Assembly: GCA_020348185.1 (NCBI GenBank)
Contig: CP070743.1
Span: 1,891,811 to 1,898,048 of the forward strand
DNA length: 6,238 nucleotides
DNA from: Nitrospirota bacterium
GTDB taxonomy: Bacteria; Nitrospirota; Nitrospiria; Nitrospirales; UBA8639
Direction of reading: 5' to 3'
The notes beneath the pieces were generated by a model. It was not told the origin of the DNA, searched no databases, and saw only the letters and a list, made by a program, of their open reading frames with translations. The stretch's first letter is position 1; each line of letters starts with the position of its first letter. Positions 1 through 5,312 of the stretch are shown in pieces. A program made the position numbers and the translations under genes.

Positions 1-1077
1 ATGCTTCAAGGGTTCCTGTGGAGCCGGCTTGGTCAGTGGAGTCGGGCTATCAGCGCATGGCGTCAGGCCTTACAGACATTTCCAACCTCTTCCGAATCGG
101 CCCTCCTTCATTTCAATTTAGGACTTGCACTTTCCTTATTGGGTGATGCACAAGGGGCGATCCCGGAATTCAAACAAACACTAGCCTATCGACCCCAGTG
201 GGCCGAGGCTCATTATCATCTTGGCGTGGCACGCGAATCGATCAAGGATTGGACAGGGGCCATGATCGCGTTCGAAAGGACGATCGCTCTCAAACCATCC
301 TGGGCTCATGCCTATTTTAATTTAGGGAAAGTTTACTCCCAGCTTGGAAACGTCGCGAACGCGATCGAAGCCTATGAGCAGGCGGTGCAACTCGAACCCG
401 ATTTTTCTGATGCCCACTATCAGTTAGGCGTCACGCTTCGAGCTCAAAATCGCCCTGCTGAAGCCATTGAACCTCTTAAGGCCGCCGCCGAAGCCGGGAT
501 GGTAGAGGCCCAGACCCTCTTGGGGTCGATGTATGCCAACGGAAGCGGGGTCACGCGTGATTTGCCTCAGGCCATGTCTTGGTGGTTTCGTGCCGCCTCT
601 CATGTTTCCGCCCCTAAAGCCGCCGTGGAAGCACGGGGTCGGCTTTCGTACCTGCGGCGGCGCATGTTTCGTGCGGACGGATCATCCGCTGAAGTCAAAG
701 AGATTGAAATGGGGTTTCGGCTGATTCGCCAAACCTTTGAGACATCTTTTGAGGCCGGGGCCAGCTTCAATGGACACGCCTCTGAGTTCAGGACCGGCCA
801 CCAATTCCTTCCAATCAACCAACGGAGGGATGTGGTCCCCGTTCTCATTCAAAAGGCCTTAGCCCTCGACCAATCTGCTCAAAAGGAGTTGGAAACCCTC
901 TATCTTCAAGGAATTGAAGGGACTTTGAACCCTGAGGATCCGAACATCTTGGAGTATTTCATCCAGACGGCCAGAGAGAACAATCATAGATCCTGTCGAT
1001 TTCTGGAAGACCTTGTCCGTCGACAGGTTGTCGAAAATGCCGGGTCCGTTCAAACGGCCCTTGAAACCTGCTATTAG
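1..1077 (+). CDS. TPR and Sel1-like repeat protein, probably 5'-partial
   Basis: The visible 358 residues are mainly helical repeats for protein-protein contacts. Four consecutive 34-residue TPR units cover about residues 35-68, 69-102, 103-136 and 137-170, each with the LG...A..A...P pattern (for example FNLGKVYSQLG in the third). An earlier TPR occupies residues 1-34, but aligned to the others it lacks about its first three positions. The ATG at base 1 is therefore probably an internal Met, with the true start upstream of the window. A Sel1-like unit follows at about 171-205 (LLGSMYANGSGV then AMSWWFRAAS), and a more degenerate one may lie at about 288-323 (LETLYLQGIEG). Residues 206-287 match nothing I recognise. 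No catalytic motif is visible, so the likely role is a scaffold or adaptor. The next gene downstream is a same-strand membrane activator, which could be a partner, but that is inference. The repeat-family call is firm; the biological role is unknown. Confidence 0.85.
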   Translation: MLQGFLWSRLGQWSRAISAWRQALQTFPTSSESALLHFNLGLALSLLGDAQGAIPEFKQTLAYRPQWAEAHYHLGVARESIKDWTGAMIAFERTIALKPSWAHAYFNLGKVYSQLGNVANAIEAYEQAVQLEPDFSDAHYQLGVTLRAQNRPAEAIEPLKAAAEAGMVEAQTLLGSMYANGSGVTRDLPQAMSWWFRAASHVSAPKAAVEARGRLSYLRRRMFRADGSSAEVKEIEMGFRLIRQTFETSFEAGASFNGHASEFRTGHQFLPINQRRDVVPVLIQKALALDQSAQKELETLYLQGIEGTLNPEDPNILEYFIQTARENNHRSCRFLEDLVRRQVVENAGSVQTALETCY

Positions 1078-1084
1078 GCAGAAG

Positions 1085-1109
1085 GTAGGGTGGGCGGTGC
1101 CCATCCTAC
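1085..1109. repeat. 11-bp inverted repeat with 3-base loop
   Basis: GTAGGGTGGGC at 1085-1095 pairs with GCCCATCCTAC at 1099-1109 around the loop GGT. Ten pairs are Watson-Crick and one (1090/1104) is G-T. It begins 8 bases after the stop codon of the TPR gene. No T-run follows (the next bases are ATATTCG), so it is not a standard intrinsic terminator, though it could stabilise or attenuate the 3' end of the transcript. GTAGGGTGGGC/GCCCACCCTAC-type palindromes are, from general memory, seen as dispersed REP-like elements in several bacterial groups, so a dispersed repeat is the main alternative. Confidence 0.75.
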
Positions 1110-1167
1110 ATATTCGTAGCTGCAGCGTCTCATTCTGCCCCGCATTGCCCATTGGTATGCTAAAGAG

Positions 1168-1184
1168 GCGCCATGAGATGGCGC
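1168..1184. repeat. perfect 7-bp inverted repeat with 3-base loop
   Basis: GCGCCAT (1168-1174), loop GAG, then ATGGCGC (1178-1184) form a perfect GC-rich hairpin. It lies 82 bases before the start of the sensor-activator gene and has no T-tract. It could be an operator, a 5'-leader hairpin or a second weak 3'-end structure of the upstream gene. The sequence does not decide between these. Confidence 0.5.
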
Positions 1185-1265
1185 AACTACACAGACAAGA
1201 TGATCGAAGGACCTAATATTTAGTGAAACAATCAAATCGTCGCGTTGGCTCCATGACTATGAGGT

Positions 1266-3899
1266 ATGTTTTTCCCTAATGATATGAAAGTCTCCCCCAA
1301 AAGGACCATTCAATTTTGGCTCCCCGTTTTGCTATTCGGGATTTTAGGGACTTCGTTTGGATTCGGAGTTTCAACTCTTTTCCCTGCTGGAGATACCTGG
1401 ATGTACGACTGGCAATTGGCTCAACTAGCTTCCCGGCAACAAGCCGATTCATCTATCATACTGCTGACCCTTGATGGAGATGGACCGGCCGGCTGCGGAC
1501 CGGATCGGTGGAATACCGCAACACTGGCTCAAACGATTTCCGCTCTCAATCAAGCTCAAGCCAAGGTCATCGCGCCAGCCCTCCCAATAGGAATTCCGAC
1601 ATCTCCAGAGTGCGGAGATATCGCCGGGCTGGCCAAGCTTATTGAAGCGACCAAACAAGCTGGCAACGTCGTCTATCCTTCATCGGTACCCGATGCCTTA
1701 GCCAGCGAGGCCAGCAGGATTGGCGTTCTGGATCTTGAAGTCGACGAGGACGGCATCTTCCGCCGAATACCCGTAAACGTTTTGGAGGGTGATTCTGACT
1801 TACTCCCATTCGGCCTCGCCATTGTTCCCAGGTCCACAGCCGGACTCACAACGGATACGGTGAAAGACGGGCTGCTCCCATTAGTCGGACGATGGGCTGA
1901 TCGACCGTTTCACACATATTCCTTCGGGCAGATCTGGGAACTGGTCACCACACGAGATTATTCGCAGCTTTCAACCATAGTCAAAAACAAATTTGTCGTC
2001 CTGGTGCCGGTTGGCGACCACACGGTCGCATTGCCGACAGCTGTTGAAACAGCGGCGCCAGTCGGATTTCTTCACGCCAACCTCCTACAGAGTGCCCTTT
2101 CCCATTCTTGGATCAAGAAACGTACCTGGGAGCAAGGGCTCGTCATCACTTTCCTCCTTGCAATGCTGGCGGCCTGGTTTCCATTACGGTTTCCAGGGGG
2201 CTGGGGGTTGTTGAGCGTGGGACTGCTTCTTATCGGCTATTGGGGTCTCACGCTATTATCCTTTCACACGCTAAAAGAGTACTGGCCTTTCGTGGCTCCG
2301 CTGGTGGCTTCTGCGGTGGCCGTCCTGGGGAACATTTCGTGGAGTTTGTATCGGGGACGGACCCGAACGGAACACCAAATCAGACGTGTGAGTGCTCAGC
2401 TGGTGAAGAATCAAGAGCAGCTGATTAAAAAAGAACGATTAGCGAAGCAGTTGAATGATGAGGTCACACGAGCAAGGGAACTTGCCGAGCAGTCCACCCA
2501 GAAGTATCAGGAGGTCGCCGCTTCGGCGGAACGGCATCAGAATCGCCTTCATCATGCCCAAGGGGAGGTGGAGACCACTCGCCAACGTCTCCAAGCCCTT
2601 CAATCTCAATTGGACCATCTCCAAAGGAGCATGGCTCCTCGATCAATTACCCCTACACCTCTTCCAGATGACAATTTGGAGCAACTCCGTCAAGAATGCG
2701 AATCGCTGGGTATTTTCACTCGTTCATCGAATGTATTGAAAGTCTTTCAGGATCTGAAGAAAGCAGCCCACACCAATAATCCAATATTGTTGCTCGGGGA
2801 AACCGGAACCGGAAAAGAATTGTTTGCCCAGGCGACTCATCATCTGAGCCAACGGTCTAGAGGACCCTTTATCTCAATCAACATTGCTGCCATTCGTCCG
2901 GAGTTATTTGAAAGTGAATTGTTCGGAAGTGTGAAAGGGGCCTATACCGGAGCCCTTGCCCGCCGAGGGTTTCTCGAAACCGCTGATGGCGGAACCTTGT
3001 TCTTGGATGAAATTGGCGAACTCCCTCTCAGCTTACAAGCCAAGTTGCTCCGGGTGCTGGAGGAAGGCTCTTTCTACCGAGTCGGACAGTCCAGTCCTAC
3101 CCACGTTGATGTCAGGATTGTCACGGCCACCAATCTCGATCTCATTCAAGAAGTCAGTGAAGGGCGCTATCGGGAGGATTTGTATTATCGCTTGCGAAGC
3201 ATTGTGCTAAGACTGCCTCCGCTTCGGGAACGAGGAGGGGAAGAGGTGGACTTACTCGCCCATCATTTTCTCAGGGAGCTGTCTCAGGGGCACCCCCAGC
3301 AACCTTTACATTTCACCCAGGCGGCCTTGCAGGCTATCCAATCCTATGACTGGCCGGGCAATATTCGAGAACTCCGCCAGACTCTCATCCAAGCCGTGGC
3401 CTTGACCGACGGACCCGTTCTAAATGAAGAAGACCTTCGTTTAAGCCAGCCCCAACCTACGGAGTCTTCAGGGACCGCCACAGAGGTCTCAGATTTCTCA
3501 ACGGGCGGGAATGAGGAAATTGGGTCCCGTGAAGATTCCTATATTCTTTCCTGCCTCCGTCATCACAAATTTGACATGCAAGCCACAGCTAAGGCCCTGA
3601 ATTGGGATCGAGGAACCGTGACGCAACGGTTGAAGGGAATGGGATTTCAGGCCTTAGTGGACCATCAAGAGAACATTGCAGCCGCGGCAGAAACTCTGGC
3701 CGGGAAGGCCTCATTGGTAAAAGTCGTCGAAGTACGACTACGAGAGTACTATAACAACCTCATGTCTTCGACCAAACAGTATCATTCCGTTGATGATGCA
3801 ATCGCAGACTCCCGCAGGCGATTGCGAAATCTTCCCGACCGGCATTTTCCTGCCGTGGAATCGCTCATACGCCAGCACTTCCAACGTCAAGCACAGTAG
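1266..3899 (+). CDS. Transmembrane CHASE2 sensor fused to sigma-54 AAA+ activator with Fis-type HTH
   Basis: This is a predicted one-component transcriptional activator anchored in the inner membrane. In order it shows: a membrane helix (about 17-39); a CHASE2-like extracytoplasmic region (about 40-285); three membrane helices (about 288-307, 311-333, 338-358), the usual CHASE2 arrangement; a Gln/Glu/Arg-rich coiled coil (about 362-456); and a sigma-54 interaction AAA+ domain (about 485-715). The AAA+ motifs are Walker A GETGTGKE (511-518), sigma-54 loop GAYTGA (558-563), Walker B LFLDE (D581, E582), sensor I ATN (621-623), Arg-finger candidates R636 and R642 in REDLYYRL, and sensor II WPGNIREL (696-703). 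A Fis-type HTH follows at about 757-793, then an unassigned tail (about 800-877). No receiver, GAF or PAS domain is apparent, so signal probably passes from CHASE2 through the coiled coil to the ATPase. The start is uncertain: a stop codon at 1260-1262 bars any earlier in-frame start, GAGG at 1261-1264 sits only one base before this ATG, and the in-frame ATG at 1284 (871 residues) has no nearby Shine-Dalgarno. Confidence 0.93.
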   Translation: MFFPNDMKVSPKRTIQFWLPVLLFGILGTSFGFGVSTLFPAGDTWMYDWQLAQLASRQQADSSIILLTLDGDGPAGCGPDRWNTATLAQTISALNQAQAKVIAPALPIGIPTSPECGDIAGLAKLIEATKQAGNVVYPSSVPDALASEASRIGVLDLEVDEDGIFRRIPVNVLEGDSDLLPFGLAIVPRSTAGLTTDTVKDGLLPLVGRWADRPFHTYSFGQIWELVTTRDYSQLSTIVKNKFVVLVPVGDHTVALPTAVETAAPVGFLHANLLQSALSHSWIKKRTWEQGLVITFLLAMLAAWFPLRFPGGWGLLSVGLLLIGYWGLTLLSFHTLKEYWPFVAPLVASAVAVLGNISWSLYRGRTRTEHQIRRVSAQLVKNQEQLIKKERLAKQLNDEVTRARELAEQSTQKYQEVAASAERHQNRLHHAQGEVETTRQRLQALQSQLDHLQRSMAPRSITPTPLPDDNLEQLRQECESLGIFTRSSNVLKVFQDLKKAAHTNNPILLLGETGTGKELFAQATHHLSQRSRGPFISINIAAIRPELFESELFGSVKGAYTGALARRGFLETADGGTLFLDEIGELPLSLQAKLLRVLEEGSFYRVGQSSPTHVDVRIVTATNLDLIQEVSEGRYREDLYYRLRSIVLRLPPLRERGGEEVDLLAHHFLRELSQGHPQQPLHFTQAALQAIQSYDWPGNIRELRQTLIQAVALTDGPVLNEEDLRLSQPQPTESSGTATEVSDFSTGGNEEIGSREDSYILSCLRHHKFDMQATAKALNWDRGTVTQRLKGMGFQALVDHQENIAAAAETLAGKASLVKVVEVRLREYYNNLMSSTKQYHSVDDAIADSRRRLRNLPDRHFPAVESLIRQHFQRQAQ

Positions 3900-3904
3900 G
3901 CAAT

Positions 3905-4022
3905 AGTCGAAGAGGGAAAAAGGTCGAAAGGGTGGAAGGGGTTAAATAAGTCAGAAGATCTCGATTAGAAATCGCACGTAATCTTTTCTTTGACCTCTTC
4001 GACCTTTTTGACCCTTTCGACT
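3905..4022. repeat. Phased 9-base repeat array in two inverted arms (array A)
   Basis: The left arm holds units starting at 3906, 3915, 3923, 3932, 3941 and 3950: GTCGAAGAG, GGAAAAAG, GTCGAAAGG, GTGGAAGGG, GTTAAATAA, GTCAGAAGA. The right arm holds four exact 9-base units in the opposite orientation, ending at 3994, 4003, 4012 and 4021: TTCTTTGAC, CTCTTCGAC, CTTTTTGAC, CCTTTCGAC. About 27 bases separate the arms. They can pair: AGTCGAA (3905-3911) with TTCGACT (4016-4022), and the perfect 12-mer AAAAAGGTCGAA (3917-3928) with TTCGACCTTTTT (3998-4009). The array fills the gap between two convergent genes, so a bidirectional transcription-ending structure is possible. The spacer also contains GATTA (3963-3967) and TAATC (3979-3983) followed by TTTTCTTT, a weak terminator-like hairpin on the + strand. 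A degenerate minisatellite without function is the alternative. Confidence 0.8.
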
Positions 4023-4029
4023 GTTCTTA

Positions 4030-4530
4030 TTACGCCGGGATAAATTTCAACGCCGCCGAATTGATGCAGTAGCGGAGACCGGTTGGTTCGGGACCGTCTT
4101 TGAAGATATGGCCAAGATGTCCCCCACACCGGGCACAATGAACTTCGGTTCTGGAGTAGACCAGCTTCCAATCGGTCTTCGTGCCAACGGCAGAATCCGA
4201 AATCGGCTGCCAAAAACTTGGCCAACCCGTTTGGCTGTCATACTTGGCTTCAGAAGAAAACAACGGGAGGTCGCATCCAGCGCAATGGTACCGCCCCTTG
4301 CCCTTGTAATTGTGGTAGATATTGTGGAAGGGGGGTTCAGTCGCTTCCTGACGCAACACCCGGTATTGTATAGGGGTCAGAATAGACCGCCATTCGTCCT
4401 CTGTCTTGATAATTTCAAATCGGCTTTGGGATTCCTTGGCCAAGGCCGGAAGCAGGCCAGAGGTTTTCGCAATCATTCCCAATCCGACGGCGAGGCCGAC
4501 CTTCAATACATCTCTCCTATTGATTGACAT
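4030..4530 (-). CDS. msrB: Tat-exported peptide-methionine (R)-S-oxide reductase MsrB
   Basis: MsrB reduces the R-epimer of methionine sulfoxide in oxidised proteins. I start it at the ATG at 4530 (166 residues) because AAGGAG lies 7 bases upstream; an in-frame ATG at 4548 has no ribosome site and would add only six residues. The N-terminus carries a twin-arginine motif (NRRDVLK, residues 4-10), a hydrophobic stretch and a likely cleavage after ALA near residue 31, so the enzyme should act in the periplasm. The SelR domain follows: zinc ligands in HCAGC (C83, C86) and HCARC (C132, C135), the GWPSFWQP motif (102-109), GGHLGHIF, and catalytic Cys155 in RYCINS. The mature protein has no further cysteine. 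The position before GWPSF that is Cys in E. coli MsrB (SGCGWPSF) is Thr101 here (SQTGWPSF), so it resembles the one-Cys type and lacks the usual resolving thiol. It stands alone, convergent with the sensor-activator and divergent from the hibernation factor gene. Confidence 0.95.
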   Translation of the reverse strand: MSINRRDVLKVGLAVGLGMIAKTSGLLPALAKESQSRFEIIKTEDEWRSILTPIQYRVLRQEATEPPFHNIYHNYKGKGRYHCAGCDLPLFSSEAKYDSQTGWPSFWQPISDSAVGTKTDWKLVYSRTEVHCARCGGHLGHIFKDGPEPTGLRYCINSAALKFIPA

Positions 4531-4537
4531 ACCGTGA

Positions 4538-4543
4538 CTCCTT
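4538..4543 (-). promoter_or_regulatory. Ribosome binding site deciding the msrB start
   Basis: On the minus strand AAGGAG precedes the ATG at 4530 by 7 bases, near-ideal spacing. The alternative ATG at 4548 lies upstream of this site and has no Shine-Dalgarno of its own, so the shorter 166-residue product is preferred. Confidence 0.85.
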
Positions 4544-4657
4544 TTCATGCTGAAATCGTACTTTATTCATCTTAGCATTTTTCTTGGCCATGGCATTTGG
4601 TAAACTATTATTGACATATAGTCTTGGCGGCCGCTTGTTTATTACAATACAGGCAAA

Positions 4658-4673
4658 TGACGTGTTTTGACGT
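4658..4673. repeat. Two TGACGT copies spaced 10 bases apart
   Basis: TGACGT occurs at 4658-4663 and again at 4668-4673, one helical turn apart, so both copies face the same side of the DNA. They lie about 130 bases upstream of msrB and about 200 bases upstream of hpf. They could be a tandem regulator site, or the decayed start of the neighbouring GAC-core array, whose first unit begins at 4689. Nothing in the window identifies a binding protein. Confidence 0.45.
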
Positions 4674-4688
4674 AGGGAGGGTTTCAGA

Positions 4689-4817
4689 GACAAAGGGTCA
4701 AATAGTCGAGTGCTCTTTTGAATCAAGAAAACCTGCAATCTTCTGACCTCTTTGACTCTTTTGACTTTTTGACTCCTTCGACTCTTTGATATATCAGACC
4801 TTTTCGACTTTTTGACA
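4689..4817. repeat. Phased 8-9-base repeat array in two inverted arms (array B)
   Basis: The left arm has three 8-base units at 4689, 4697 and 4705 (GACAAAGG, GTCAAATA, GTCGAGTG). After about 27 bases, the right arm has GAC cores (one is GAT) at 4745, 4754, 4763, 4771, 4780, 4788, 4797, 4806 and 4814. That is nine copies with steps of only 8 or 9 bases, in the form YTTTTTGACT. The arms are oppositely oriented and partly complementary: GTCAAATAGTCGAG in the left arm resembles the reverse complement of about 4776-4790. The design matches array A on the other side of msrB. A perfect 10-base palindrome, TGATATATCA (4787-4796), sits inside the right arm. Because each unit contains TTTGAC or TTCGAC, many copies resemble a -35 box; the last one, TTGACA (4812-4817), is the consensus. 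Confidence 0.8.
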
Positions 4818-4858
4818 TTTAATTTTCAGCACTTCCTAGTAGGAGTTCGTCAACTAAT

Positions 4859-4865
4859 AAGGAGG
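4859..4865 (+). promoter_or_regulatory. Strong ribosome binding site of the hpf-like gene
   Basis: AAGGAGG is a full Shine-Dalgarno match, 4 bases before the ATG at 4870. The spacing is slightly short, but the strength of the match makes this start secure and suggests efficient translation. Confidence 0.85.
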
Positions 4866-4869
4866 CAAA

Positions 4870-5220
4870 ATGGATTTGAAAATCGAAAGTCGCAATGTGG
4901 GAATGACTCCCCGATGGAAAGAAGAGATTGAAAAACGAGTTTCCGCATTAGAAAACGATTCCCTTCACCTGACTCACGCTCGAGTGACCCTCACCAAGAA
5001 CGCCCACCATAAAAAAGGAAGCGATATTGCAGAAGCCCTCGTGGTCATCACTGTTCCACGCCGGCATACCCTTACCGCTAGAAAGGGAGCAAAAACCTTT
5101 GAAGAAGCCATTCGGGCGGCATTTCACGCCGTTGAAACTGAGCTACGAAAAATGCAAGAAAAACGTGCTTCTAAGGAAATCCCAGTGGAGCCTGTGATGC
5201 CATCATCACCACAGGGATAG
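4870..5220 (+). CDS. hpf: HPF/RaiA-family ribosome hibernation factor, short form
   Basis: This 116-residue protein fits the S30AE/HPF family, which binds the decoding region of the 30S subunit and silences ribosomes in stationary phase or stress. It opens with the typical first strand (MDLKIESRNV), a helix (about 14-28), strands (about 36-43 and 53-62), basic patches facing rRNA (KNAHHKKG at 43-50, PRRH at 63-66) and a long helix with the family pattern FEEAIRAAFHAVETELRK (77-94). The last 15 or so residues are a Pro/Ser-rich tail. It lacks the roughly 60-residue C-terminal dimerisation domain of long HPF, so it is the short type, near E. coli HPF (95) or RaiA (113) in length; I cannot tell which subtype. 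Translation is helped by a strong AAGGAGG site. It is transcribed alone, divergent from msrB and convergent with the phosphohexomutase gene, with repeat array B in its upstream region. Confidence 0.8.
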   Translation: MDLKIESRNVGMTPRWKEEIEKRVSALENDSLHLTHARVTLTKNAHHKKGSDIAEALVVITVPRRHTLTARKGAKTFEEAIRAAFHAVETELRKMQEKRASKEIPVEPVMPSSPQG

Positions 5221-5312
5221 AATGACAGGGGAGATGGCAACGATATAGAGTCGCCTTGGAACTGATGCAGGAGAATAATTAATCGGTCTTTTGGAATAAC
5301 TAAAGGGGGATT
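5221..5312. other. Short convergent intergenic gap
   Basis: This 92-base gap separates two convergent genes. I see no strong terminator hairpin: only a 4-bp GGAT/ATCC pair around TTT overlapping the stop codon of the phosphohexomutase (about 5308-5318), too weak to call. No open frame with a ribosome site is present. Confidence 0.4.

Larger units (their letters stand above)
4531..4869. other. Divergent msrB / hpf intergenic region
   Basis: This 339-base gap must hold the promoters of both flanking genes. From left to right it contains the msrB ribosome site, an AT-rich stretch (about 4549-4650) with a GCGGCCGC palindrome at 4627-4634, two TGACGT copies, repeat array B (4689-4817), and the hpf leader with a strong ribosome site. 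I could not fix a good sigma-70 promoter. For hpf the best -10-like hexamer is TTTAAT (4818-4823), 17 bases after a poor CAGACC; a consensus -35 TTGACA sits at 4812-4817 but has only TAGTAG 19 bases downstream. For msrB a TGTAAT on the minus strand near 4640 lacks a good -35. No convincing -24/-12 sigma-54 promoter was found. The minus-strand reading frame across 4517-4738 runs through the repeats and does not look like a gene. Confidence 0.6.

Noticed and set aside
859..1152. 97-residue minus-strand frame over the end of the TPR gene
   Set aside because: It is antisense to a clear repeat protein, passes through the hairpin at 1085-1109 and has no family resemblance.
3905..4022. Array A as a CRISPR array
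   Set aside because: The units are 8-9 bases with no unique spacers between them and reverse orientation midway, unlike CRISPR repeats of roughly 23-47 bases with constant orientation.
3965..4225. 86-residue minus-strand frame ending in a VERVKKVEEVKE-like stretch
   Set aside because: The protein-like repeat is just the 9-base DNA unit of array A read as Val-Glu-Arg/Lys; the rest is msrB in a wrong frame.
4108..4527. 139-residue plus-strand frame antisense to msrB
   Set aside because: It is a shadow of msrB, whose opposite-strand product has all the family motifs, a signal peptide and a ribosome site.
4546..4548. Upstream ATG as the msrB start
   Set aside because: It precedes the Shine-Dalgarno site rather than following one; the ATG at 4530 has AAGGAG 7 bases upstream.
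4626..4642. TTGGCGGCCGCTTGT as a sigma-54 promoter
   Set aside because: The spacing between the GG and the expected GC element does not fit the GG-N10-GC rule.
4517..4738. 73-residue minus-strand reading frame upstream of msrB
   Set aside because: It runs through repeat array B, overlaps the msrB start, has no ribosome site I can see and no recognisable protein pattern.
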